A stretch of 64,000 nt of DNA from contig NC_013889.1 of the NCBI RefSeq assembly GCF_000025545.1, forward strand, positions 675,501-739,500, in the 5' to 3' direction. The notes under the pieces were generated by a model that saw nothing but the letters and a program-made list of their open reading frames with translations, ran no database searches and was not told where the DNA came from. The translations under genes were made by a program, and so were the position numbers. How positions within the stretch are numbered: the first letter of the stretch is position 1; the number at the start of each line of letters is the position of its first letter. This document shows positions 43,007-53,507 of this stretch, in pieces. The DNA is from Thioalkalivibrio sp. K90mix. GTDB taxonomy: Bacteria > Pseudomonadota > Gammaproteobacteria > Ectothiorhodospirales > Ectothiorhodospiraceae.

Positions 43007-44125
43007 CTACAGTCCCAGCGGGTGGGCGGCGGGCCGGTAGGCGGCGGCCCCGATCACCAGGCTGATGCCGATCAGTGCGATGATGCCGCCGCCGGCGAGC
43101 CCGAAGGCCGGGCCCACGTAGGTCAGGCGGCCGACGCGGGTCGGGCCCAGCCAGCGGCGGGTCCAGTCGCGTGCGGAGACGGCCAGCGTGGCCAGAACGG
43201 ATACCGTGGCTGCGGTCCCCAGCGACATGGCGAGTACGGCCAGCACGCCGGCCCAGGCCAGGCCCAGGGCCGCCGAGACCGCCATGATCAGCACCGCGCC
43301 GGAACAGGGGCGGATGCCCACGGCCGCGACCGTGCCCCACCAGGTCCCGCTGTGGTTCGGGTCGACATGATGCGGGGTGCCGCAACCGCAGTGGTCGTCG
43401 TGAGTGTGATGGTGATCATGGTGGTGGTCTGTGTGCCCGTGGTTGTGCCGGGCCTCAGCGCGGGCCTGGGCATGGGCCTTGTGCAGGCGCCAGGCATGGC
43501 GCAGGGCGCGCAGCATCAGCCAGATGCCCAGCAGGGCGACCAGCGCAAAACTGGCGATCTCCAGGGTGCGCACCTGGCCCAGCGTATCGCGTGCCAGCCA
43601 GCCGAGCAGGCCGATTAGCACCCCGACCAGCACGATGGCCGTGACCCCCTGGGCCAGCGCCGAGACGGTGGAGAGAAGGATGCCGCGCTTCAGGTTCTGG
43701 GGTTGGGTCAGCAGATAGGCGCTGATCACGGCCTTGCCATGTCCCGGGCCGGCCGCGTGGAAGATGCCGTACAGCAGGCTGATCAGGATCAGGGCGCCGG
43801 CCGTCTGGGCGGTGGGGGCGTCGCGCAGGGCATGCAGTCCCTGGGTCAGGTCGCGATGCAACTGGCGCTGGGTCTGGAGCATCCAGGCGGTGACGCGCTC
43901 GAGCGCTCCGGGGGGCTTGGCCAGCGTTTCGGGCATGGGTCCGGTGGTGGCATCCGGCGGGGACGGGCTTTCCTCGGCCTCGCCCGCGGGGGCGCCGCCA
44001 CCCAGCGGATGGGCCGATTCGCCGGCGTGGGCGCTGAAAGCACCCAGCAACAGGGAGAGCCCCAGGGTCAGGAGAATCAGGGCAGCAGCGAGGCCGTTCA
44101 GTCGATGGGCGGGGGCGACGATCAT
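43007..44125 (-). CDS. NicO/RcnA-like nickel-cobalt (or zinc) membrane transporter
   Basis: 372-residue polytopic membrane protein with an amino-terminal signal or first helix, GKAVISAYLLT-type family motif (HGKAVISAY) and a His-rich cytoplasmic loop (HNHGHTDHHHDHHH, about 232-246) likely to bind metal. The family moves Ni, Co or related divalent ions; direction differs by member. A Zur-like palindrome sits three bases upstream of the start codon, hinting at zinc control. The DUF1007 gene upstream on the same strand is its usual partner. Confidence 0.85.
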   Translation of the reverse strand: MIVAPAHRLNGLAAALILLTLGLSLLLGAFSAHAGESAHPLGGGAPAGEAEESPSPPDATTGPMPETLAKPPGALERVTAWMLQTQRQLHRDLTQGLHALRDAPTAQTAGALILISLLYGIFHAAGPGHGKAVISAYLLTQPQNLKRGILLSTVSALAQGVTAIVLVGVLIGLLGWLARDTLGQVRTLEIASFALVALLGIWLMLRALRHAWRLHKAHAQARAEARHNHGHTDHHHDHHHTHDDHCGCGTPHHVDPNHSGTWWGTVAAVGIRPCSGAVLIMAVSAALGLAWAGVLAVLAMSLGTAATVSVLATLAVSARDWTRRWLGPTRVGRLTYVGPAFGLAGGGIIALIGISLVIGAAAYRPAAHPLGL

Positions 44126-44128
44126 ATC

Positions 44129-44141
44129 GTTACACTATAAC
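44129..44141 (-). promoter_or_regulatory. Zur-like operator overlapping the promoter of the NicO-type gene
   Basis: Sequence GTTACACTATAAC on the plus strand (GTTATAGTGTAAC on the gene's strand) differs at a single position from the gammaproteobacterial Zur core GTTATANTATAAC. It contains a TATAGT -10-like hexamer and ends three bases before the ATG, with no ribosome-binding site, which suggests a leaderless transcript. The match is judged by eye. Confidence 0.5.
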
Positions 44142-44195
44142 GCTGTCCTGCGGATTCATCGAACGGTTTTTCGTTCTAATCCTGTGTGGTCGCGC

Positions 44196-44852
44196 TCAGT
44201 CCGAGCGGTTCCGGCATTGCAGGGTGGCGGTCTCGGCGAAGTAGCGTCCGAGATTGTCGACAGGACTGCGGTCCTGGCGTTCCAGGGTGGCGGCATAGCG
44301 CATCAACTGCGGGTCCGGGCGCGCCTCTTCGATCTGCACCTCGCAGCCCTGGCGATTTTCGATATGCACCACGTCGTCCGCATCATGCAGGACCTCGATC
44401 CAGTAGGTCGGGTCGAACACGCGATACGTGAAGCCGTTGGCGTCTTCCAGGTCATGTTCGGCCAGCGGCAGGTCGAAGCGCAGATAAAGCCGTCGATCCT
44501 CCAGCGAGAGCCGGGCGTTTTCCGCCCGGGGGACCGCGATCTCCGCGTCGTCGTGGTGCAGTTCGGTGAAGTAGTCGTAGGCAGCCAGGTTTTCCAGCAT
44601 GCGCTCGGCCACCCGATCCAGCGCCTCCTCGATCCCGATATCACCTTCCAGGTCCCGGGTCATCTCTTCCAGCAGCATGTGGCTGTAGGTCGGATCGATC
44701 AGCCAGGCTTGCTGCATGCGCTCCAGCTGGCCGTTGTCGTCGAACACCAGCCCCACGCGCAGGTCGATCCAGGCGTGGGGGTGTGCCAGGGCAAGGCCCG
44801 GGATCAGCAGTGCCAGGCCCAGCAGGAGTCGCCGGATGAGGCGGCGGCCCAT
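44196..44852 (-). CDS. DUF1007 family exported protein
   Basis: 218-residue protein with a signal peptide (LLLGLALLIPGLALA, cleavage before HPHAWID). HPHAWIDLRVGLVFDDNG at the mature start is the DUF1007 hallmark; its two histidines could ligate metal. This family nearly always neighbours RcnA/NicO-type transporters, as here, and is thought to be a periplasmic component of metal transport. It begins just after cysS. Confidence 0.88.
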   Translation of the reverse strand: MGRRLIRRLLLGLALLIPGLALAHPHAWIDLRVGLVFDDNGQLERMQQAWLIDPTYSHMLLEEMTRDLEGDIGIEEALDRVAERMLENLAAYDYFTELHHDDAEIAVPRAENARLSLEDRRLYLRFDLPLAEHDLEDANGFTYRVFDPTYWIEVLHDADDVVHIENRQGCEVQIEEARPDPQLMRYAATLERQDRSPVDNLGRYFAETATLQCRNRSD

Positions 44853-44854
44853 GT

Positions 44855-46275
<1,421 letters not shown>

Positions 46276-46279
<4 letters not shown>

Positions 46280-46719
46280 TGCGGGTCGTCCTTGTGGCCG
46301 TACAGGGTCTCGGGGGCGATCTCCGGGTCGCTGGTGATCACGACCTCGTCGTTGTCCACCTGCACGTAGAAGCAGCTGCGCCGGCCGGTATGGCAAGCGG
46401 GACCGGTCTGGTCGACCTTCAGCAGGATGGTGTCGCCGTCGCAGTCCAGGTGCAGGGACTGCAGCTGCTGCACCTGACCCGACTGCTCGCCCTTGCGCCA
46501 CAGCGCCTGGCGCGAGCGCGAGTAGTAGCACACGCGCCCGGTGCGCAGGGTCTCGTCCAGCGCCTCGCGGTTCATCCAGGCCATCATCAGGACCTCGCCG
46601 CTGTCGAACTGCTGGGCGATCGCGGGGATCAGGCCGTCCGGATTCAGCTTGAGGTTTTCCAGCACCTCGGCGGCTGGCTGGCGGGTGTTGAGCGAGGCTT
46701 TTTCCAGTGTCTTGAACAT
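46276..46719 (-). CDS. hisI: Phosphoribosyl-AMP cyclohydrolase HisI-like
   Basis: 147-residue enzyme of histidine biosynthesis step three. The metal sites are present: DCDGD (Mg and Zn ligands) and CHTGRRSC (Zn cysteines), with the substrate motif [13 protein letters not shown]. There is no fused HisE domain and no other his gene nearby, so it is outside the his operon. Start is uncertain: MFKTLEK at 46719 or MPAYMFK at 46731; neither has a strong site. It overlaps cysS and both should share a transcript. Confidence 0.9.
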
Positions 46720-46908
46720 GTACGCCGGCATAGCGGAAACCAGCGCCAAGGGTACCATCCTGCGCTCGTGATGAGCACATCAACGCGCGTGGTGAAAGGG
46801 CCCGTCAGGCGCGTGCGTCGATCGTTCTTGCAACCCCGGCGCGGGTGGCGGATTCTCAGACTAAAGTAGCAATACACAAGCGGGTTTCCGCGCGGGCAGG
46901 GGAATGGG

Positions 46909-49074
46909 TTGGAGCGCGAGGCACGGGATAGGGGCCCATCCACCGGCAAGGCGCTCAGCGCCTGGCGCACGGCCAGCTGGGTGGCGCTGGTCTATCTGGC
47001 GGCCGGACTGCTCTGGATCGGGCTGTCCGATCAGGCGTTGTTGTGGCTGGTGGATGACGTCCAGATGCTGGGCTGGCTGCAGACGGTCAAGGGTTTTCTC
47101 TATGTCAGCGTGACCGCGGTCGTGCTGTTCCTGCTGCTGTACTGGGTGCTCGCGGCCCGTGACCGGGCCTCGGCCGAAGCGCGCTATCTGACCGAGGTGG
47201 TCAATCGCTCGCCGGTGGTCACCATCGAGTGGGCTGCGCGTCCGGGCTGGCCCGTGGTGTATGTCTCCCCGAACGTGCGGCGCTGGGGGATCGAGCCGGA
47301 GGCGCTATTGTCCGGTGCGGCCGACTATTCCCAGAGGATTCATCCCGAAGACCGCGAGGCCATCGTCGAGGACGTGTCCCGGCACATGGAGCGCGGGCCG
47401 GACGAGTATCTGCAGTACTACCGCCTGGATGTGGGCGGTGGGCACTGGATCTGGGTCGAGGACCGGACCTGGCTGGAGCGAGATCCGACTGGCGAGGTTC
47501 GCCGCTTTCACGGCCTGCTGATGGACGTGACCGAACGGGTGCAGGCCGAGCGCAATCTCCGCGACAGTGAGAAGCGCTTTCGCGCCATCTTCGACAATGT
47601 GCAGGAGGGCATCCTGCTGCAGGACTTCGAGACGGGCGCCTTTGTCGGAGCGAACGCCGCGGCGCTGGCCATGTATGGCTACGAGCGTGAGGAGATCCTG
47701 CGCTGCACCGTCACGGATCTCAGCGCCCGCGAGCCCGGATACGAGGTCGAGCGCCAGCAGGCCCTGATTGACCGTGCACGGCGGGGCGAGCAGATCGTGT
47801 TCGAATGGCGCGCGCGCCACCGCGACGGCCACGCTTTCTGGGTGGAGGCGAACCTGCAGGCGACCGAGATCGCCGACGAGCGCCTGCTGCTGGTGACCCT
47901 GCGTAACATCGAACCGCGCAAGAAGGCCGAGCAGGCCCTGAACCGGCAGATGGACCGCCTGACCCATGCCGAGCGCCATGCGGGTCTGGGTTCCTGGGAC
48001 TACGTCATCGAGACCGGGCAGTTGTGGTGGTCCGATTATTTGTATGAATTGATGGGCCTGGACCCGCAACGCTATACGCCGAGCCTGGGCGATGTCTGGG
48101 AGGTACAGTTCGACCCCGATGCCGGCGACGTGGAACCGCTGCAGGACGTGCTGCGTCACCTTTCGCCGGGCCACGAGGGCACCGGTCAGCGGTTCCGGCT
48201 GCGCCGCCACCCTTCGCGCGGGAGCGAGTGCTGGTTCAGTCTGACGGTGGATTCCGTGGTCGAGCGTGACGATGGTCTGCACGCCGTACAGGGGACCATG
48301 CTGGACATCACGGACCTGCAGCAGGCGGAGGGCGAGCTGCGGCAGTTCAATGCCGAGCTGGAGGCCCGGGTACGCGAGCGTACAGCAGCCCTGGAGGCAG
48401 CGAACCAGGAGCTGGAATCGTTTTCCTATGCCGTCTCGCACGACCTCAAGGCACCTCTGCGAGGCATCGACGGCTACAGCCAGCTGCTGGAGTCCGATTA
48501 CGGCAATGTGCTGGATGCGGAAGGCCAGATGTTCATCCGCAACATCCGGGCCGGGGTCGCGCAGATGAACGAGCTGATCGGTGACCTGCTCGACTACTCG
48601 AGGATGGAACGCCGTCCCCTGGAACAACGCGGTGTGCGTCTGCAACCGCTGATCGAGGAGGTGCTCGACGGCCTTGATCCCGCACTGCGTGAACGTGCCG
48701 AGATTGCCGTCGATGTGCCACCGGACCTCGAACTGCAGACCGATCCGGACGGGCTTTCGCTGGCCTTGCGCAACCTGATCGACAATGCCCTGAAGTTCAG
48801 CGCTCCGCGCGAAGATCCGCGCATTGCGGTGACGGCCGAACCCCGGGGCGAGATGCTCCACGTGGCCGTGAGCGACAACGGGATTGGATTCGACATGGCA
48901 TTTCAGGAACGCATCTTCGAGATCTTCCAGCGCCTGAACCGGGCCGAGGACTACCCGGGTACCGGGGTGGGCCTGGCCCTGGTGCGCCGGGCATTGCAGC
49001 GTCTTGGGGGCCGCATCGAGTGCGAAGGGCGCCCCGATGCCGGCGCCACCTTCCGACTGGAGCTTCCCCTATGA
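46909..49074 (+). CDS. Membrane-bound PAS-domain sensor histidine kinase
   Basis: 721-residue hybrid-free sensor kinase. Two transmembrane helices at about 21-40 and 60-85, then three PAS-like domains (about 95-215, 220-335, 345-470), a coiled-coil link, an HisKA domain with phospho-acceptor histidine about 511 (YAVSHDLKAPLRGIDGY), and an HATPase with DNALKF, DNGIGFD and GTGVGLALVRR boxes. It starts with TTG 46909 behind CAGGGG; an ATG at 46904 is in another frame. The following receiver gene overlaps by four bases. The signal is unknown. Confidence 0.9.
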   Translation: MEREARDRGPSTGKALSAWRTASWVALVYLAAGLLWIGLSDQALLWLVDDVQMLGWLQTVKGFLYVSVTAVVLFLLLYWVLAARDRASAEARYLTEVVNRSPVVTIEWAARPGWPVVYVSPNVRRWGIEPEALLSGAADYSQRIHPEDREAIVEDVSRHMERGPDEYLQYYRLDVGGGHWIWVEDRTWLERDPTGEVRRFHGLLMDVTERVQAERNLRDSEKRFRAIFDNVQEGILLQDFETGAFVGANAAALAMYGYEREEILRCTVTDLSAREPGYEVERQQALIDRARRGEQIVFEWRARHRDGHAFWVEANLQATEIADERLLLVTLRNIEPRKKAEQALNRQMDRLTHAERHAGLGSWDYVIETGQLWWSDYLYELMGLDPQRYTPSLGDVWEVQFDPDAGDVEPLQDVLRHLSPGHEGTGQRFRLRRHPSRGSECWFSLTVDSVVERDDGLHAVQGTMLDITDLQQAEGELRQFNAELEARVRERTAALEAANQELESFSYAVSHDLKAPLRGIDGYSQLLESDYGNVLDAEGQMFIRNIRAGVAQMNELIGDLLDYSRMERRPLEQRGVRLQPLIEEVLDGLDPALRERAEIAVDVPPDLELQTDPDGLSLALRNLIDNALKFSAPREDPRIAVTAEPRGEMLHVAVSDNGIGFDMAFQERIFEIFQRLNRAEDYPGTGVGLALVRRALQRLGGRIECEGRPDAGATFRLELPL

Positions 49075-49505
49075 GTCCGAACGCCCGTCAGCCGGCCATC
49101 CTGGTGGTCGAAGACAACCCCGTGGACATCGATCTGATGCAGCGGGCCTTTGACCGCCGGAACCTGGCCAACCCGCTGGAGATCGCCCGCGACGGCGAGG
49201 AGGCCCTGGCTTGTCTGCAGCGCTGGGAGTCCGGCGAGCAGGAACCACCCGCCGTGATACTGCTGGATATCAAGCTCCCGAAGATCAGTGGCCTGGAGGT
49301 GTTGCGCGCGGTGCGGGCACACCCGGAGTTCGGGCGTATCCCGGTGGTAATGCTGACCTCGTCCAGTGAGGATCGCGATATCCATACCGCCTACGATGCC
49401 GGGGCCAACTCCTACATTGTGAAGCCGGTCGACTTCACAAAGTTCATGGAGGTCGCCGAACACGTCGAACTGTACTGGTGTCTGCTGAACCAGCACCCAC
49501 GCTGA
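49071..49505 (+). CDS. Single-domain response regulator (Rcp1-like)
   Basis: 144-residue stand-alone receiver of the Rcp1 type, the kind paired with bacteriophytochrome-like kinases. Acidic pair in LVVEDNPVDIDLMQRAF, phospho-acceptor aspartate in VILLDIKLP, conserved Thr/Ser in VVMLTSSSEDRD and lysine in NSYIVKPVDF. No output domain. ATGA overlap with the kinase gene implies a matched pair. Confidence 0.93.
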   Translation: MSPNARQPAILVVEDNPVDIDLMQRAFDRRNLANPLEIARDGEEALACLQRWESGEQEPPAVILLDIKLPKISGLEVLRAVRAHPEFGRIPVVMLTSSSEDRDIHTAYDAGANSYIVKPVDFTKFMEVAEHVELYWCLLNQHPR

Positions 49506-49525
49506 CGCCCTGACGGAATCCCCCT

Positions 49526-52500
49526 ATGCATGTACTCGTGGTCGAAGACCAGGCGGCCGATGCCGATCTGCAGCGCCGTTCCATCGAGCGCGGCGTCCCT
49601 TCGGCTCAGGTCGCCGTGGCGGACACCCTCGCAGGGGCGCGCGAAGCACTGGCAGACCAGACGTTCGATTGTGTGCTGGTGGACCTGCGTCTGCCGGATG
49701 GCAACGGGCTGGATCTGGTGGCCGAGCTGCGCGACCAGGGGCGCCCCGAGGCGGTGATCGTCCTGACCGGGCATGGCGAGCAGGAGACGGTCATCGCGGC
49801 CTTCCGCTCCGGGGCGGACGACTACCTGACCAAGGCCGAAGGGTATCTCGAACGGCTTCCCGCGCGGATCGTCGATGCGCGGTCGTACCGAAATCTGCGT
49901 GTGGCGGACGCGCGCGAGCCGCTGGCGGTCCTGTATGTCGAGCACAACGAGTTCGATATCGGCCTGGCGCGTCGCGAGCTGGCGCGGCGCGCCCCGAATA
50001 TCCACCTCACGGTGCAACGTACGGCGGAGGCCGCCCTGGAGGTCCTGCCGAGTTCGCCGGAGGAACCCCTGGCGCTGGACCTGCTGCTGGTCGACTATCG
50101 TCTGCCCGCGATGGATGGTCTGGAGCTGGCGCGTATCGTCCGCCATGAACGCGGACTGGATCTGCCCGTCGTGCTGCTGACCGGGCAGGGCACCGAGGAG
50201 CTGGCCGCCCGGGCCCTGCGTATGGGCGTGGACGATTACGTGCTGAAAAGCGAGGGGTACCTCAAGGGCCTGCCCGCCGTACTCGACCAGGTCCATGTAC
50301 ACGCCCGCCTGCGCCGCGAGCGTGCCGCCCTGGCGGCGAGTGAGCGCCGCTACCGCGAGGTGATTGATCAGGCGGGCAATGTCTTTTTTCATCTGGATCA
50401 GCAGGGGCGCTGGGTCTTTGCCAATCCCGCCTGGTCCGAAATCACCGGGTTTGTGCTGGAACAGACCCTCGGGCGGCCGCTGGTCGATTTCGTGGTGGCG
50501 GAAGACCGGGGACGCGTCGGCGAGCTTGTTCGCGAGGTACTGGAGACCGGCGAGACACGCGGCATTGGCGAGGTGCGTCTGCAAAGTCGTGAAGGTGGGA
50601 TTCGCTGGTGCGAACTGCGACTGCGCGCCCGGCAGTCCGAGCGGGACCAGCGGCCTTTCACCGGGACCCTGATTGACGTTACCGAACGCGTGCGCAACCA
50701 GCGTATTCAGGAGATCCGGGCGAACATCCTGGACCGGATCGCCACGGGCGAGCGTGATCCCGCACTGCTGGAGGATCTGGTGCTGGGGCTGGAGTCCCTG
50801 AATCCGGACCTGCATGGCTGTGTGATGCTGGTGGACGCAGATGGAGACCAACTGGTGGGCGCGGCCGGCCCGCGCATACCGGAGGCCCTGCGGTCGGTGA
50901 CCAGCCCGATTCCGGTGGCCGACGGGGTCGGGTCCTGTGGTACGGCGGCCTGGTCCGGCCAGCCGGTGCTGGTCGAGGATACGCAGTCACACCCCTACTG
51001 GTCCGGGCTGGAAGAGGCGACGGCGCAGGCCGGGTTTCGAGCCTGCTGGTCGTTCCCCTTTCGCGACGCTGACGGACATGTGCTGGGGACGTTTGCGGTC
51101 TACCTGGCTGATGCGCGACTGCCGCGTCCGGAGGAACGCGAGCAGCTCGAGGAGTTCGCGCGTCTGGCGGCACTGGCGGTGCAGAAACTGCGCGCCTGGC
51201 AGGCGCTGGAACAGCGCGAGCGGTCACTGGAGGCGGCTGCGGGCCTGAGCCTGAACCTGCTGCGCAATGAAAACCCGGCCATTGTGATGAATCGCTTGCT
51301 GGGCGAGCTGGGGCGGGTCACGGGCGCTGATCGCACTTACGTGCTGATGGATGCCGGGCCTGATTCCGAGCGTGAGACCCTGGAGCAGCACCGGTTCTTC
51401 TGGGTAAACCCCGAGGGGGAGCCTCCGATCCGTCCACCCAGCCTGCGCCACCTGAGCCTCGAGTCCGTGCTGCCACACTGGGATGAACGCCTGCGGGCGG
51501 GGGAGGTGATCCAGACCCGGATCGCTGACTTGCCGGATGGCGAGAGGGAACTGTTCGAGTCGGTCCAGACCCGCGCGCTGCTCCTGGCGCCGTTGTACGT
51601 GCGCGGGGAGTATCGGGGGTTCGTCGGGCTGGACCGGGTGCGCCAGGGACGGACCTGGGGTGCGGCGGACGAGCACATGGCCCGTATCGTCGCTGCGAAC
51701 CTCGGGGCTGCGCTGGAACGCCGGCGTGCGCTGACGGGGCTGCGCCGTCTGGCGGCCGTGTTCCAGAGTACCCGCGACGGGATCCTGATCACTGACCTGT
51801 CGGCCCGCATCGTCGCGGTCAATCCCGCGTTTACCGAGATTAGCGGCTTTTCCGAGCACGACGCCCTGGGCCGAAACCCGCGGTTCCTGAAGTCGGGGCG
51901 GCACGACGCCGAGTTCTACCGCGAGATGTGGGCGACCCTGGGGGCCACCGGGCACTGGCAGGGCGAGGTCTGGAATCGCCGGTACACCGGCGAGACCCAT
52001 CCGCAGTGGCTGAGTCTGGATGTGGTGCGTGACGAGGGGGGCGAGCCGCAGTACTACGCGGGGGTGCTGACGGACCTGTCCGCGCTCAAGCGCTCTCAGA
52101 ACGAGCTGGAGTATCTCGCCCAGCATGACTCGCTGACCGATCTGCCCAACCGCAGCCAGTTGCAGACATTGCTGGGGCGAGCGCTCGAGCGGGCGCGTGC
52201 GGAGCGCCGCGGTCTGGCCGTTCTCTGTCTGGACCTGGACCGGTTCAAGACCCTGAACGACAGCCTCGGGCATTCGGTCGGCGACCGGGTGTTGCTGGAG
52301 GTCGCGCGGCGCCTGGCCGATGTGCTGGAAAGCCCGGACCTGCTCGGACGGCTGGGCGGGGACGAGTTTCTAGCCGTCCTCGAGTCCGCCGACACGCACG
52401 AATTGGCAGAGGAAAGAGCCCGGGCACTGCTTGAGGTGCTGCAGCGCCCCTTCGTTCTGGACGATGGGCAGGTGGTTTATGTCAACGCCAGTATCGGCGT

Positions 52501-53431
52501 CAGCCGCTTCCCGGCGGATGGCGATACGGTGGTGGATCTCATACAGCATGCCGACGCGGCGATGTACCACGCCAAGGCACTGGGCCGCGAGACCTGGAGT
52601 TTCTATACCGAGGATCTGACCCAGGCGGCGGCCGAGCGGCTGGATCTGGAGAACCGCCTGCGTCATGCCCTGAACCAGGAGAATGACGAGCTGGCGGTGC
52701 ATTTTCAGCCGCAGGTCCGGCTGGTCGATGGCCGATTCACGGGGGTGGAGGCCCTGGTGCGCTGGCGTACCGGGTCGGGCGAGAGTATCCGTCCGGATCG
52801 CTTTATTCCGATCGCGGAGGAGACAGGGCTGGTGGTCCCGCTTGGCGAATGGGTGCTGCGCGAGGCCTGCCGCCAGGGTCGCGAACTGCTCGACCAGGTG
52901 AGTCCGGACCTGGTGATGTCGGTCAATCTGTCCCCGGTGCAGTTGCGGCGCGGCAACCTGGTGGAACAGGTGCGTGCGATACTTGGGGAGACAGGGTTTC
53001 CTGCTCGTCAGCTGGAGTTCGAGATCACCGAGACCGGTCTGATGCAGCAGGGGGATCAGGCCGTCACGCGACTCAAGGCATTGAAGTCGCTGGGCGTGCG
53101 GGTGGCCATCGATGACTTTGGTACCGGGTATTCGTCGCTCGCCGTGCTGCAGACCTTCCCGCTGGATGTGCTGAAGATTGACCGCAGTTTCGTCGACGGT
53201 GTGGATCGGATGGACGAAGAGGGGACCGATCGGCTGATTGCATCCACCATCATCGCGATGGCGCGCAACCTGCAGCTGGAGGTCATCGCCGAGGGCGTGG
53301 AGAACGAGGCGCAGGCCCGCTTTCTAATCGAGCATGGCTGCGAGTTCGGCCAGGGCTACCTGTACAGCCCCGCACTGCCGCCCGAGCAACTGCTGGAGTG
53401 GGCCGCACGGCGAGTGACCTCGCCCGTTTGA
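49526..53431 (+). CDS. Multidomain c-di-GMP protein: double receiver, PAS, GAF, GGDEF, EAL
   Basis: 1301-residue soluble signalling protein. Two receiver domains in tandem (about 1-120 and 130-255), a PAS domain (about 265-395), two GAF-like domains (about 400-560 and 575-740), a second PAS (about 745-870), a GGDEF domain (GGDEF near 944) and an EAL domain (EALVRW near 1075). The EAL domain keeps EITETGL, DDFGTGYSS and GQGYL, so it should be an active phosphodiesterase. The GGDEF has an intact motif but no RxxD inhibitory site. It follows the receiver gene by 20 bases. Confidence 0.92.
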   Translation: MHVLVVEDQAADADLQRRSIERGVPSAQVAVADTLAGAREALADQTFDCVLVDLRLPDGNGLDLVAELRDQGRPEAVIVLTGHGEQETVIAAFRSGADDYLTKAEGYLERLPARIVDARSYRNLRVADAREPLAVLYVEHNEFDIGLARRELARRAPNIHLTVQRTAEAALEVLPSSPEEPLALDLLLVDYRLPAMDGLELARIVRHERGLDLPVVLLTGQGTEELAARALRMGVDDYVLKSEGYLKGLPAVLDQVHVHARLRRERAALAASERRYREVIDQAGNVFFHLDQQGRWVFANPAWSEITGFVLEQTLGRPLVDFVVAEDRGRVGELVREVLETGETRGIGEVRLQSREGGIRWCELRLRARQSERDQRPFTGTLIDVTERVRNQRIQEIRANILDRIATGERDPALLEDLVLGLESLNPDLHGCVMLVDADGDQLVGAAGPRIPEALRSVTSPIPVADGVGSCGTAAWSGQPVLVEDTQSHPYWSGLEEATAQAGFRACWSFPFRDADGHVLGTFAVYLADARLPRPEEREQLEEFARLAALAVQKLRAWQALEQRERSLEAAAGLSLNLLRNENPAIVMNRLLGELGRVTGADRTYVLMDAGPDSERETLEQHRFFWVNPEGEPPIRPPSLRHLSLESVLPHWDERLRAGEVIQTRIADLPDGERELFESVQTRALLLAPLYVRGEYRGFVGLDRVRQGRTWGAADEHMARIVAANLGAALERRRALTGLRRLAAVFQSTRDGILITDLSARIVAVNPAFTEISGFSEHDALGRNPRFLKSGRHDAEFYREMWATLGATGHWQGEVWNRRYTGETHPQWLSLDVVRDEGGEPQYYAGVLTDLSALKRSQNELEYLAQHDSLTDLPNRSQLQTLLGRALERARAERRGLAVLCLDLDRFKTLNDSLGHSVGDRVLLEVARRLADVLESPDLLGRLGGDEFLAVLESADTHELAEERARALLEVLQRPFVLDDGQVVYVNASIGVSRFPADGDTVVDLIQHADAAMYHAKALGRETWSFYTEDLTQAAAERLDLENRLRHALNQENDELAVHFQPQVRLVDGRFTGVEALVRWRTGSGESIRPDRFIPIAEETGLVVPLGEWVLREACRQGRELLDQVSPDLVMSVNLSPVQLRRGNLVEQVRAILGETGFPARQLEFEITETGLMQQGDQAVTRLKALKSLGVRVAIDDFGTGYSSLAVLQTFPLDVLKIDRSFVDGVDRMDEEGTDRLIASTIIAMARNLQLEVIAEGVENEAQARFLIEHGCEFGQGYLYSPALPPEQLLEWAARRVTSPV

Positions 53432-53507
53432 GGCGACGTCAGGCTCGCGCTCGCGGGGTGCGTGCGTACAATGGCGGGCTGTTTCCCCGTTCGCCGGAGC
53501 TGTCGTT

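Noticed and set aside
42927-43385. Amino-terminal extension of the acyl-CoA synthetase
   Set aside because: The extension is Arg/Gly-rich and overlaps the NicO-type gene on the same strand in another frame; ATG 42926 gives the normal family start.
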